Below are positions 53,332 through 61,408 of a stretch of DNA of 64,000 nt, piece after piece. The stretch is from Affinundibacterium flavidum (lineage in GTDB: Bacteria; Pseudomonadota; Gammaproteobacteria; Burkholderiales; Burkholderiaceae_D). The DNA lies in the NCBI RefSeq assembly GCF_014284175.1, contig NZ_JACOGA010000005.1:1-64000 (forward strand). Direction: 5' to 3'. Position numbers and translations under genes: made by a program. Every line of letters begins with the position of its first letter. Position 1 is the stretch's first letter. The notes under the pieces were generated by a model. It was not told the DNA's origin and searched no databases. It was given only the letters and a program-made list of their open reading frames with translations.

Positions 53332-53499
53332 GGACGTAAAAGATCAAACTAAAAACAGCATTATAGTAGTAAGTTGTATCCACATCGTGCTGTGTTCGCG
53401 TCTTCATTGTCGAAGCACTCTAAAGAAAAATTAATAGAAAGTACGCAAGCAGACAGATACCCGTTAGAATTTCTTATCTTTGTTTTTGATCGCCAGAAC

Positions 53500-54144
53500 A
53501 TGCAGAATCGCCGCCAGTTTTTTAAGAAATCGCTGTTATTGACTGCCAGTGGATTATTGATCGGCAGCCGCCCACTATCAGGATTGGCACAAGACGGTGA
53601 CAACAAAGCGAGCAAATTGACCCCGCCGCCAGATCTATTCGATGCACAGGTGTTGGATGTTGATTTTTGGCTGAAACCCCGCACGCTCGATTTGATCAGA
53701 CCAGCCAGCGGTGAACGCATTAAATTATTGTATTGGAAGGACGGCGATATGCTCGATTCGGCCTACCAACAATTTTGCCATTTGCTGCGTGATGTGAATG
53801 GAAAAAAAAGCGCACCTATTGACCCCAAATTATTAGAAACCTTGTGGGCGACGCAAGCCTTCATTGCACGCTTCGGCATGACCAAGCCACTCGAAGTATT
53901 GTCTGGCTATCGCACCCCAGAATCAAATCAACGATTGCGTGAAGAAGGGATTCCCGCTGCTCGTAAGTCTTTGCATTTAGAAGGAAGAGCTGCGGACATT
54001 CGAATTGGCGACTTGCATGAAGAAGTTTTAGGCGAATTGATCCAAAGCTTTAAGCAAGGTGGCGTGGGATTTTATTTCCGCGCCAGTAGCAAAGGTGGCT
54101 GGATACATACGGATACAGGTTTGCAAAGAACTTGGACAGGCTGA
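53500..54144 (+). CDS. Tat-exported DUF882/YcbK-like peptidase M15 family protein
   Basis: 214 aa. N-terminal signal with a twin-arginine-like start (NRRQFFKKSLLLTASGLLIG), cleavage near GLAQ. The mature domain has the DUF882/YcbK layout: SGYRTPESNQRLREEG, the metal-binding HLEGRAADIRI and WIHTDTG. Zinc-dependent LD- or DD-peptidase-type fold, presumably acting on peptidoglycan in the periplasm. The frame is open from 53374; ATG 53500 starts the signal peptide and is preferred. Confidence 0.85.
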   Translation: MQNRRQFFKKSLLLTASGLLIGSRPLSGLAQDGDNKASKLTPPPDLFDAQVLDVDFWLKPRTLDLIRPASGERIKLLYWKDGDMLDSAYQQFCHLLRDVNGKKSAPIDPKLLETLWATQAFIARFGMTKPLEVLSGYRTPESNQRLREEGIPAARKSLHLEGRAADIRIGDLHEEVLGELIQSFKQGGVGFYFRASSKGGWIHTDTGLQRTWTG

Positions 54145-54223
54145 CGCGGCTCAGCGTAGATTAATCCGAGGTAGTAAGAATTGCTTTGGAGTTGATATTA
54201 GTCAGACTAGCTTGACTGCTGCT

Positions 54224-54499
54224 CTATTTTTTCTTACGACTACGATCAGCGGATTCACGCAAGATGGTGAAGTTCCAATCGTGTTCATTAGTGACGCCAT
54301 TATGTATTGTCGTAATTCGAAATAATTCAGGCGTTGCTTTTAGTCTTTGACCAGTCGCTTCCAGTTTAAGAGCGAGGTCATTTCTATCATAGACGTCCAA
54401 TTCAACCAATGAACCTTCTATCGCCGCTGGCGACAATAGGGAGGCGATGGTTTTTGGTGTGAATTCCAACATATACACTGGCATCGCAAAGGCACCCAT
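54224..54499 (-). CDS. Small protein of unknown function
   Basis: 91 aa from ATG 54499 (GGAG 5 nt upstream); an in-frame ATG at 54523 would add 8 residues. Mixed, probably folded sequence (IEGSLVELDVYDRNDLALKL; ITTIHNGVTNEHDWNFTI) ending in a basic tail RSRKKK. No signal peptide or known domain. Convergent with the DUF882 gene. The codon pattern looks ordinary, but with no recognised relatives the call is tentative. Confidence 0.45.
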   Translation of the reverse strand: MGAFAMPVYMLEFTPKTIASLLSPAAIEGSLVELDVYDRNDLALKLEATGQRLKATPELFRITTIHNGVTNEHDWNFTILRESADRSRKKK

Positions 54500-54590
54500 G
54501 GCGGCTCCAAGTTTGTAGCACATAGAATCGAAGTGAATTCTTTGATTCTACTCGCGCAACTTCAATTAAGGAAATTTATTTCCACTTGGG

Positions 54591-54636
54591 AAAATAAAAT
54601 GGGCGACAAAACCACAGGGTTTTGTCGCCCATTTTT
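54591..54636 (-). terminator. Strong terminator after the DUF885 gene
   Basis: 13-bp perfect stem GGGCGACAAAACC/GGTTTTGTCGCCC (54601-54613 and 54618-54630) with a 4-nt loop. AT-rich tails on both sides (ATTTTATTTT on the minus strand, ATTTTTATAT on the plus strand) allow termination in both directions; the gene it serves is the DUF885 gene on the minus strand. Confidence 0.9.
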
Positions 54637-54688
54637 ATATAATTTCAATTAACTTACTTACAATTCGGTCTTTTCAAGGACTTTGCAA

Positions 54689-56521
54689 TTACTTCTTGGT
54701 GGCGACCCATGCTTTAATCCGGCTTTCCAATACATCTAGCGGCAACGCACCTGCACCTAGCACTTCATCATGAAACTCCTTCAGGCTGAAGCGAGCTCCT
54801 AATGTTTTGCTAGCGTAATCACGCAATTCCAAGATCTTCAACTGACCAATTTTGTAGCCTAATGCCTGACCCGGCCAGACGATGTAACGATCAGTTTCGC
54901 TCTGAATTTCAACTTCTTCTATACCAGAATGATTACGGAAGAAATCGACGACTTGTTGTCTATCCCATTTTTTATAGTGCAAGCCTGTGTCTACCACCAA
55001 GCGAATCGCGCGCAGCATTTCATCTTGCAAATGTCCATAGTAGCTGTAAGGATCTTTAAAGAATCCTAATTCACGCCCCAATCGTTCAGAATACAAAGCC
55101 CAGCCCTCTACATAGGCGTTATTGCCGCCTTGTTGACGGTAAGGAGGCAAGCCTTCCAGCTCTTGTGCAATCGCGATTTGCATGTGGTGTCCAGGCACGC
55201 CTTCATGCAGGGCTGTGGTTTCTATCGACAAAGTCATGCGATTCGCAAAGTCACCGGTATTGACCATCACGTGACCAGGACGTGACCCATCCGCTGCACC
55301 GGGATTATACGAAGCACCTGCTGCTTCTTTCTCGCGGAATTCTTCCACTGCCATGATCTTCACTTTGGCCTTAGGCAAACGACCGAATAACTCTGGAATC
55401 TTGGTGTACATTTGATCGGTGTACTTGTTGTACAAATCCAGAATTTCTTGACGTGACTTTGGATGCAAATCAGGATTTTTTTCCATCGAGGCATTGAAGG
55501 ATTTCAGATCTGCGAAACCTAATTTTTTTGCCACTTCTAACATCTGTCCTTCAATACGAGCAACTTCACGCAAACCTATCTGATGAATTTCTTCCGGCGT
55601 TTTGTTCGTTGTCGTTTGTGTTTTCACTTGCAACTTGTAACGCGCCGCTCCATCCGGCAAAGACCACAGACCTACGTCTTTACGACCGTACGGCGCGTAA
55701 TCGCTGCGTACAAAGTTGGAGAAATTTTGATAAGCAGGTAGCACTTTTGTTTTGATCGCATCCAATACTGCGCTTTTCAAACGCTGTTGATCAGCCTCAG
55801 AGATATCTGCAGGAAATTGTGCCACTGGTTTAGCGAAAGGCGAAGTCTCCATGCTCATCGCAATCAGGTCATCACACTGTCTGGCAATTTTTGGCAATAA
55901 AAATTGTGGTGGCATGATTTTGTTTTTCACACCCAACCGCATCTGAGCGATGGTTTGCTCAAACAACGCTGGCAGTTTGTGCAAACGCGCAATATAGTCT
56001 TCGTAATCTTTGACCGAAGTAAAACTCAGCATGGTGACTAATTCTGGCGTATCTAAATGCAAGCCGGAATTTTGCAGCACTGGCATTTGCCAAGACTTGA
56101 AGCGGGCACCTTCTAATTCTTCTTGTAATTGGCGCACCATTAAGTCTTTATTGAGTTTTTGTTGGACGTTAAATCCCTTAGTATCAATTGCTTGAAAGCG
56201 TTTCAAAAAATCACGCGTCATCTTGAGATTTTGATCAATCGCTGCTTGCGAAAAATCGCGCAACTGATCGTTATAGCGTTTGTCGCCCAACATAGAAGCA
56301 TATTCTGGACTTGTGCGTAGACCATACTCCCATTGCTCAGCTAGTAACTTCTCTAAGGCTTGCAGACGCGCTGCCAAAGTCGCATCTTGACGATCCGCCT
56401 TAGCAACGACGACCGCAGGTGTACTTGTTTCTGCTTGCGCCGTCACAGCGAATACCGGAGCGCTTAAAATGCCGATACTGATCAATAATCCATGCAAATT
56501 GTTAGTCGCAAATTTCTTCAT
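54689..56521 (-). CDS. DUF885-family secreted metallopeptidase-like protein
   Basis: 610-aa protein with signal peptide (~1-30; APVFAVTAQAETS). The DUF885 domain follows, with the zinc-type motif TTALHEGVPGHHMQIAIAQE (HExxxGHH) and the downstream EGWALYSERLGRELGF, where a further Glu may be a metal ligand. Family members are periplasmic or lipoprotein peptidase-like enzymes of unknown substrate. The frame is open to 56641, but ATG 56521 has a clear AGGGGAA site in front and gives the signal peptide MKKFATNN; the upstream part is a tandem repeat. Confidence 0.88.
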   Translation of the reverse strand: MKKFATNNLHGLLISIGILSAPVFAVTAQAETSTPAVVVAKADRQDATLAARLQALEKLLAEQWEYGLRTSPEYASMLGDKRYNDQLRDFSQAAIDQNLKMTRDFLKRFQAIDTKGFNVQQKLNKDLMVRQLQEELEGARFKSWQMPVLQNSGLHLDTPELVTMLSFTSVKDYEDYIARLHKLPALFEQTIAQMRLGVKNKIMPPQFLLPKIARQCDDLIAMSMETSPFAKPVAQFPADISEADQQRLKSAVLDAIKTKVLPAYQNFSNFVRSDYAPYGRKDVGLWSLPDGAARYKLQVKTQTTTNKTPEEIHQIGLREVARIEGQMLEVAKKLGFADLKSFNASMEKNPDLHPKSRQEILDLYNKYTDQMYTKIPELFGRLPKAKVKIMAVEEFREKEAAGASYNPGAADGSRPGHVMVNTGDFANRMTLSIETTALHEGVPGHHMQIAIAQELEGLPPYRQQGGNNAYVEGWALYSERLGRELGFFKDPYSYYGHLQDEMLRAIRLVVDTGLHYKKWDRQQVVDFFRNHSGIEEVEIQSETDRYIVWPGQALGYKIGQLKILELRDYASKTLGARFSLKEFHDEVLGAGALPLDVLESRIKAWVATKK

Positions 56522-56553
56522 AATTTCCCCTTTTCTTGTTAATTGATTTCGAC

Positions 56554-56598
56554 TTATTTCTGTCGTTCTTATTTCTGTCGTTCTTATTTCTGTTGCTG
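56554..56598. repeat. 15-bp tandem repeat upstream of the DUF885 gene
   Basis: Three units of TTATTTCTGTCGTTC type (two identical, the third with changes), 33-77 bp before the DUF885 start and just after the hutF stop. It could tune the spacing between promoter elements or be a relic of slippage. Confidence 0.7.
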
Positions 56599-56613
56599 CT
56601 ATTTCCACCACGA

Positions 56614-57999
56614 TCAAAGTTGTCGCAATTGCTGCATGCAACGCACGTAGTTAGCATTGATTTGTGTCTGCTCACGATGCCGCCCTGCTTCTACCACTTG
56701 CTGACCACCAACATACACATCACGAATCAAATTGTCGTTACCGGTAAACACCACGCTACTTAAAACATCCGCCGCATCAATGTTTTGCAAATTTGGATGC
56801 TGATCATCAAAGATAATGAAATCAGCGCGACAACCATTCTGCAAATATCCGACATTGCGCCCCGATGCTTGCGCACCGCCAAGCAAACATTGCTGCCACA
56901 AGAAATCGGCAACCCGTCGCTGCCCCTTAACACTCGCGATGTTACGACCTTGCTGCTTTAATCGTTGTCCATATTCTAGCCATCGAATTTCTTCCACCAC
57001 ACTTTGCGAAGCATGACTATCAGTACCTATGCCGAAGCGTCCATGCGCAGCAATATAATCGGGCAACTCAAAAAATCCGTCGCCGAGATTGCCTTCGGTC
57101 GAAGTGCAAATACCCGCCACAGATTTGCTAACTGCCATGCTTGCCACTTCGTGTTGCGTCAAATGGGTTGCATGCACTAAACACCAACGCTCATCCACTG
57201 TTTGCGTATCGAATAACAACTCCACCGGACGCTTACCTGTAGCCGCCACGCAAGCATTCACCTCACGCATTTGCTCGGCGATATGAATATGAATTGGACG
57301 TCCGGCTGGCATTGCGGCGACGAGCTCACGAATCTGATCTGTACTGGCGGCACGCAATGAGTGTGGTGCGACGCCGACTTCGACCTGTGCATTGCGTTGC
57401 CCATCAAGCGCACTGATGATATTTAGGATTTGTTCTACATTGGTATTGAAACGGCGTTGATCTTCACGCAAAGGCAATTGCTTAAAATCGGCATAGCTGT
57501 AAAGCACAGGCAACATGCTGATACCCATCCCCGTCAGATTTGCCGCGGCAATCACTTGCTTTGCTGTCTCTGCTATATCCGCGTAAAACGCGCCATCCGG
57601 CGCCCTATGCACGTAATGGAATTCACATACAGAAGTGTAGCCATGACGCAGGCATTCGGAATATAACTGCGCGGCGATGGCCTGCATTTGTTCAGGCGAA
57701 ATCGCTAATGCATAGCGGTACATCAAATCACGCCATGTCCAGAAACTATCTGGTCCTTCACCAGCGATTTCCGTCATACCGGCCATCGCACGCTGAAACG
57801 CGTGTGAATGCAAATTCGTCATACCCGGCGACACGAAGCCGTGTTGTACTTCGTAAGCCGACGGAATTGCATCGGTTTCTATGTGTGTGAAATTGCCAGA
57901 TGCATCCCAATGCAGACGCACCTGGCTCACCCAACCAGTCGGTAATAAAGCCTGTTTTGCAAACAGCGTCTGCGCCATGTTAGATGTTGATGTACTCAT
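56614..57999 (-). CDS. hutF: Formimidoylglutamate deiminase
   Basis: 461-aa amidohydrolase that converts N-formimidoyl-L-glutamate to N-formyl-L-glutamate and ammonia in the five-step histidine degradation route. Metal ligands in FVSPGMTNLHSHAFQRAMAG, HIHIAEQ and CLVHATHLT, and the late Asp in RFGIGTDSHAS, fit HutF rather than other amidohydrolases. Start ATG 57999 follows GGAAAA. It lies 2 bp after hutG, which uses its product. Confidence 0.93.
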   Translation of the reverse strand: MSTSTSNMAQTLFAKQALLPTGWVSQVRLHWDASGNFTHIETDAIPSAYEVQHGFVSPGMTNLHSHAFQRAMAGMTEIAGEGPDSFWTWRDLMYRYALAISPEQMQAIAAQLYSECLRHGYTSVCEFHYVHRAPDGAFYADIAETAKQVIAAANLTGMGISMLPVLYSYADFKQLPLREDQRRFNTNVEQILNIISALDGQRNAQVEVGVAPHSLRAASTDQIRELVAAMPAGRPIHIHIAEQMREVNACVAATGKRPVELLFDTQTVDERWCLVHATHLTQHEVASMAVSKSVAGICTSTEGNLGDGFFELPDYIAAHGRFGIGTDSHASQSVVEEIRWLEYGQRLKQQGRNIASVKGQRRVADFLWQQCLLGGAQASGRNVGYLQNGCRADFIIFDDQHPNLQNIDAADVLSSVVFTGNDNLIRDVYVGGQQVVEAGRHREQTQINANYVRCMQQLRQL

Positions 58000-58001
58000 G
58001 A

Positions 58002-58835
58002 TTATTTTCCGGCATTAGCCGTTTGTGCTGCCCAGTTCAGGCAAGTTTGTAAGAGTTGTTTGAGTAGAGGTTGCACTTGCGCCGCCAGATCAGCGCGATA
58101 CGCAAATGGCGATTGCTCATTCATGTACACACATTGACTCATTTCTAACTGCACTGCATGAATATTCTGCGCAGGCTGTCCGTAATGACGAGTGATATGT
58201 CCACCTTTAAATCGCCCGTTGAAGATATAGCTAAAAGGTTTGCTGTTCCCGTTACTATTACTGTGGCTGTTCATCACATCATGCAGCCCATTTTGCAGTC
58301 CCAGATCGCAAGATTTTTGATCAGCCGTACCAAAATTCAAATCAGGCAATCTTCCCTCAAAAAAACGTGGTACTTGCGAAGCGATAGAGTGCGCATCCCA
58401 CAATATCGCGATACCGTGCTGATCACGCATACGCTGCAACTCAGCGTGTAGTTGTTGGTGATAGGGTTGCCAGTATTGTTGTATGCGGTTTTGTACTTCC
58501 GCAGCATCTGGCCCTTGACCGTTTTTATATAAAGGTTCTTTCGCAAAAGTATCGACCGGACACAAACCCGTCGTATCTTGCCCTGGATATAAATTCATAT
58601 CATCGGAAGGGCGATTCAGATCGACGACGTAGCGCGAATATCGCGCATGAATACACGAAGCGCCTAGCTCATCTAGCATATTGTATAGCAAGGGCAAATG
58701 CCAATCCGTATCGGCTTTAACCTGAGCGACAGGATTGAGTTGAGCGAGTACTTGTTCTGGAATCTCGGTGCCGACATGCGGCATAGAGATCAACAAAGGA
58801 AGGCTTCCTTGTTTGAAATGAAAAGCGGCAGACAT
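58002..58835 (-). CDS. hutG: N-formylglutamate deformylase
   Basis: 277-aa N-formylglutamate amidohydrolase, which splits N-formylglutamate to glutamate and formate. The start FKQGSLPLLISMPHVGTEIP, TDWHLPLLYNMLDELGASC, RYVVDLNRP and LWDAHSIASQVPRFFEGRLP are family-typical. Operon hutG-hutF: the last two steps of histidine breakdown. hutH, hutU and hutI are not in this window and must lie elsewhere. Confidence 0.93.
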   Translation of the reverse strand: MSAAFHFKQGSLPLLISMPHVGTEIPEQVLAQLNPVAQVKADTDWHLPLLYNMLDELGASCIHARYSRYVVDLNRPSDDMNLYPGQDTTGLCPVDTFAKEPLYKNGQGPDAAEVQNRIQQYWQPYHQQLHAELQRMRDQHGIAILWDAHSIASQVPRFFEGRLPDLNFGTADQKSCDLGLQNGLHDVMNSHSNSNGNSKPFSYIFNGRFKGGHITRHYGQPAQNIHAVQLEMSQCVYMNEQSPFAYRADLAAQVQPLLKQLLQTCLNWAAQTANAGK

Positions 58836-58908
58836 GATAGTTTCTCTGATAGTCGATAGGGTTGCGAGTGCAGAAAATGGGGAATCAAATTAAGCAACGT
58901 GGTAGTGT

Positions 58909-59580
58909 CTACTCCGTCTTTGCCTTGCATTCATGACTTTGTACGCTGGCAAATGCCACCTTAATTTGATCTACTGTTTGTTTTTCTTCTGGGCTGAGAT
59001 CTTGTAGTCGATAATTGATTTTCTCGGCGCTGACCGTGCGTGGCGCTAGCTTTGCTTCTTTCAAGCCTTTTTTCTGCAAATTGGCTAAATGAGCTTTGGC
59101 TGCTTCTGGCGTCTTAAACACACCCATAGAAATCGCCCAACGCATAGGCGTTTGATCTTGTACGATATAAAACTCCGTAAAGCCCAATTTACGTATCTGC
59201 GCGGCTTTTTTATCCGCTGCGTCCTTACTACCGAGCGAAGGAATATAAACCATATTCGTCGCGACCTCGGCCAATTCGGTGCGCGTCAAACGTGCAGCTA
59301 AAGACAGCGAATTAATCTTTTCATCAAAGCTCTTACTGTCTGCCGTCGTGAAACCATTTAACTCCAAACATGCCAATGCAGGTTCAACTTTTTTGGTCTG
59401 CGCATCGATTAAATCTTGTGCTGCGTTGGCAGTCATCAATTTAATTTTGTCCGCATTTTTTTCTAGTTTCATGCGTGATGGTTCGCGTTCTTCACCTGAC
59501 CATTTTCCCAAAAATCCAAAATTCAAAGCCAGTAACAAGGCGTTGACGATCAGTAATATCCAAAAGAAAAATCTCAACAT
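58909..59580 (-). CDS. SPOR-domain inner-membrane protein
   Basis: 223-aa protein: one N-terminal helix (FFFWILLIVNALLLALNFGFL) and a periplasmic SPOR-like domain (residues ~115-190: NMVYIPSLGSKDAADKKAAQ, GFTEFYIVQDQTPMRWAISM, GVFKTPEAAKAHLANLQKKG). SPOR domains bind denuded peptidoglycan, often at the septum. A TTG codon at 59595 also opens the frame, but ATG 59580 is preferred. Follows coaX within ~30 bp, so it is the third gene of birA-coaX-SPOR, an order seen in related genera. Confidence 0.85.
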   Translation of the reverse strand: MLRFFFWILLIVNALLLALNFGFLGKWSGEEREPSRMKLEKNADKIKLMTANAAQDLIDAQTKKVEPALACLELNGFTTADSKSFDEKINSLSLAARLTRTELAEVATNMVYIPSLGSKDAADKKAAQIRKLGFTEFYIVQDQTPMRWAISMGVFKTPEAAKAHLANLQKKGLKEAKLAPRTVSAEKINYRLQDLSPEEKQTVDQIKVAFASVQSHECKAKTE

Positions 59581-59608
59581 AATATATTTTCTCAATGAGA
59601 GTCTTGCA

Positions 59609-60418
59609 CTAAGATGACTTGGCGGCTATCCATAAACCCGTCAACACCAGATTTTCTACTTCTTGCCAATGCAGTTGCTGAACTTTCTGCGTTTGCTGAA
59701 TTTTCCGTATTTGCGGCACCAGATAAGGTGCTGCTCCACCCGATACAATCAACTTGACTGGCTTACCACGCTGATGCTCCAGACGTTGTACAGCACACTG
59801 CATGGCACCGATTTGCGCATGCAGACATCCACTAGCAATCGCCTGATCAGTCTGTGTGGCGAACACATCAAGTGAGTCAGCATGAAGCGCTATTTGCGGG
59901 AGTTGTGCGGTATTCTTTGCCAGCGCACTTGCCATCAATTGCAAACCAGGCAAAATCATCCCGCCTAAAAAATCCCCCTGTGCCGTCATCGCATCGATCG
60001 TCGTTGCGGTGCCGCAAGTCGCTACGACTAAATCATGATCAGGAAAACAATGGTGTGCAGCAATCGCCGAAGCGAAACGGTCGGAGCCCAATTTGGCAGG
60101 GTCACGATAAAGATTTTGCACGCCAACAGCAGTGTCAGCCGCACTGAATTTTTCTATTTTTAATTCGGGGTATTGAGCCAGCAATAGTTTGTCTACGCTT
60201 TGTTGCAGCTCCGCGCCAGCAACATTGGAGATCTTACAACGAACGATATGATGATGGCTAAAGGCTTGCACCAGTTGCGTCATTTCTTGATGCGATACCG
60301 AGCCTATGGCTTCCCACGTTGCTGGAAACTGCAAGGGCGCATCTATCGGAATACATGCCCACTTTACTCGGGTATTACCGGCATCGATCAATAGCAGCAT
60401 GGGGCGCTTTTCAGTCAT
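59609..60418 (-). CDS. coaX: Type III pantothenate kinase
   Basis: 269-aa ASKHA-fold kinase for the first step of coenzyme A synthesis. The phosphate loop is LLIDAGNTRVKWA, then NLYRDPAKLGSDRFASAIAA, the adenosine motif VATCGTATTIDA, GGMILPGLQLMASALAKNTA and VSGGAAPYL. Length is normal. Lies 39 bp after birA on the same strand; the BirA-CoaX fusion or pair is common in betaproteobacteria. Confidence 0.95.
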   Translation of the reverse strand: MTEKRPMLLLIDAGNTRVKWACIPIDAPLQFPATWEAIGSVSHQEMTQLVQAFSHHHIVRCKISNVAGAELQQSVDKLLLAQYPELKIEKFSAADTAVGVQNLYRDPAKLGSDRFASAIAAHHCFPDHDLVVATCGTATTIDAMTAQGDFLGGMILPGLQLMASALAKNTAQLPQIALHADSLDVFATQTDQAIASGCLHAQIGAMQCAVQRLEHQRGKPVKLIVSGGAAPYLVPQIRKIQQTQKVQQLHWQEVENLVLTGLWIAAKSS

Positions 60419-60457
60419 CTTGATTTATCGCCAAGTGGAGAAATAGAAATAGGCATT

Positions 60458-61261
60458 TTACGGCAAAGGCCGCAAAGAGACATCCCCAGAATGAATCAAT
60501 ACTGTGCCATTTTCTGTTTGCAGAATTAAACAACCCTGATGATCGACACCCAATGCGATACCTTGTTGCACGATTGTTTGCTGATCAATAATCATCACTG
60601 CCTGATTGACGTGCGCATGCAAACGATTCCAGCGCTCAACAAACGCAGCGAAACCCTGCAAGGAAAACTCGGTCAAAGCGGCTTGTAAAGCCTGCAGCAA
60701 TTGCGCGACCAATTGATTTCTATCCATCTGAGCTAACCAAGTAGCATCGGCAACGGCTTGCCCTATACTTTGCTCAAGCTCATCAGGAACGCGCAAATTC
60801 AATCCTATGCCGATGATAGCCCAGCTGCTGCCAGTCGGGCTCATTTGCGATTCCACCAAGATCCCTGCCAGCTTTTTGGACTCTTTAAGAATATCGTTAG
60901 GCCATTTTAATTTCACCGGCACCCCGAGTTGTTGCAAACGCTCAGCGATTGCTACGCCAACCGCTAAGGGCAAGCCCATTAAAGCTTGTGCACCAGCAGG
61001 GAATTCCCACGCTAAAGAGAAGGTCAGCACGCCATCTGGTGTCGACAACCAACTACGCCCCGCTCTACCTTTGCCTGCAGTCTGATCACGCGCCACAAGC
61101 AAAGTCGGCGTATTTAAATTTTTCGCTCTTTGCATCAAATCGGCGTTAGTCGAGCCAGTTCGCTCCACTACCTCTATCGAGATCGCTGGATATTCATTCG
61201 CTTGATTAAGTTGATATAGAGCTTGCTCAATCGCCTTCTCTTCTAAGCGCATACTTTCCAT
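60458..61261 (-). CDS. birA: Biotin-acetyl-CoA-carboxylase ligase
   Basis: 267-aa biotin protein ligase without the N-terminal DNA-binding domain of bifunctional BirA. Signature TGSTNADLMQRA, the biotinyl-AMP loop DQTAGKGRAGRSWLSTPDGV, KWPNDILKESKKLAGILVES, IGIGLNLRVP and a C-terminal SH3-like domain. It attaches biotin to the carboxyl carrier protein. Separate from rpoC upstream by the rpoC terminator. Confidence 0.95.
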   Translation of the reverse strand: MESMRLEEKAIEQALYQLNQANEYPAISIEVVERTGSTNADLMQRAKNLNTPTLLVARDQTAGKGRAGRSWLSTPDGVLTFSLAWEFPAGAQALMGLPLAVGVAIAERLQQLGVPVKLKWPNDILKESKKLAGILVESQMSPTGSSWAIIGIGLNLRVPDELEQSIGQAVADATWLAQMDRNQLVAQLLQALQAALTEFSLQGFAAFVERWNRLHAHVNQAVMIIDQQTIVQQGIALGVDHQGCLILQTENGTVLIHSGDVSLRPLP

Positions 61262-61342
61262 ATATTCTTTTCTGACTCTGTGTTTTGCTTTGCTGATTGC
61301 TTTGTGATTACTTACTGATTACTTGCGGATTCTTAATCCTAC

Positions 61343-61379
61343 AAACAAAAACGGCACCGCAGAAATTCTACGGTGCCGT
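61343..61379 (-). terminator. Intrinsic terminator of rpoC
   Basis: 9-bp stem ACGGCACCG/CGGTGCCGT (61351-61359 and 61371-61379), then TTTTTGTTTG on the minus strand. It ends the rpoBC transcript 30 bp after the rpoC stop. Confidence 0.9.
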
Positions 61380-61408
61380 CTTCAAGTCTAACAGACTCGC
61401 GCTACAAA

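Noticed and set aside
56522-56641. N-terminal extension of the DUF885 protein
   Set aside because: The extra 40 residues are encoded by a tandem repeat, overlap hutF, and the ATG at 56521 has the better ribosome-binding site and signal peptide.
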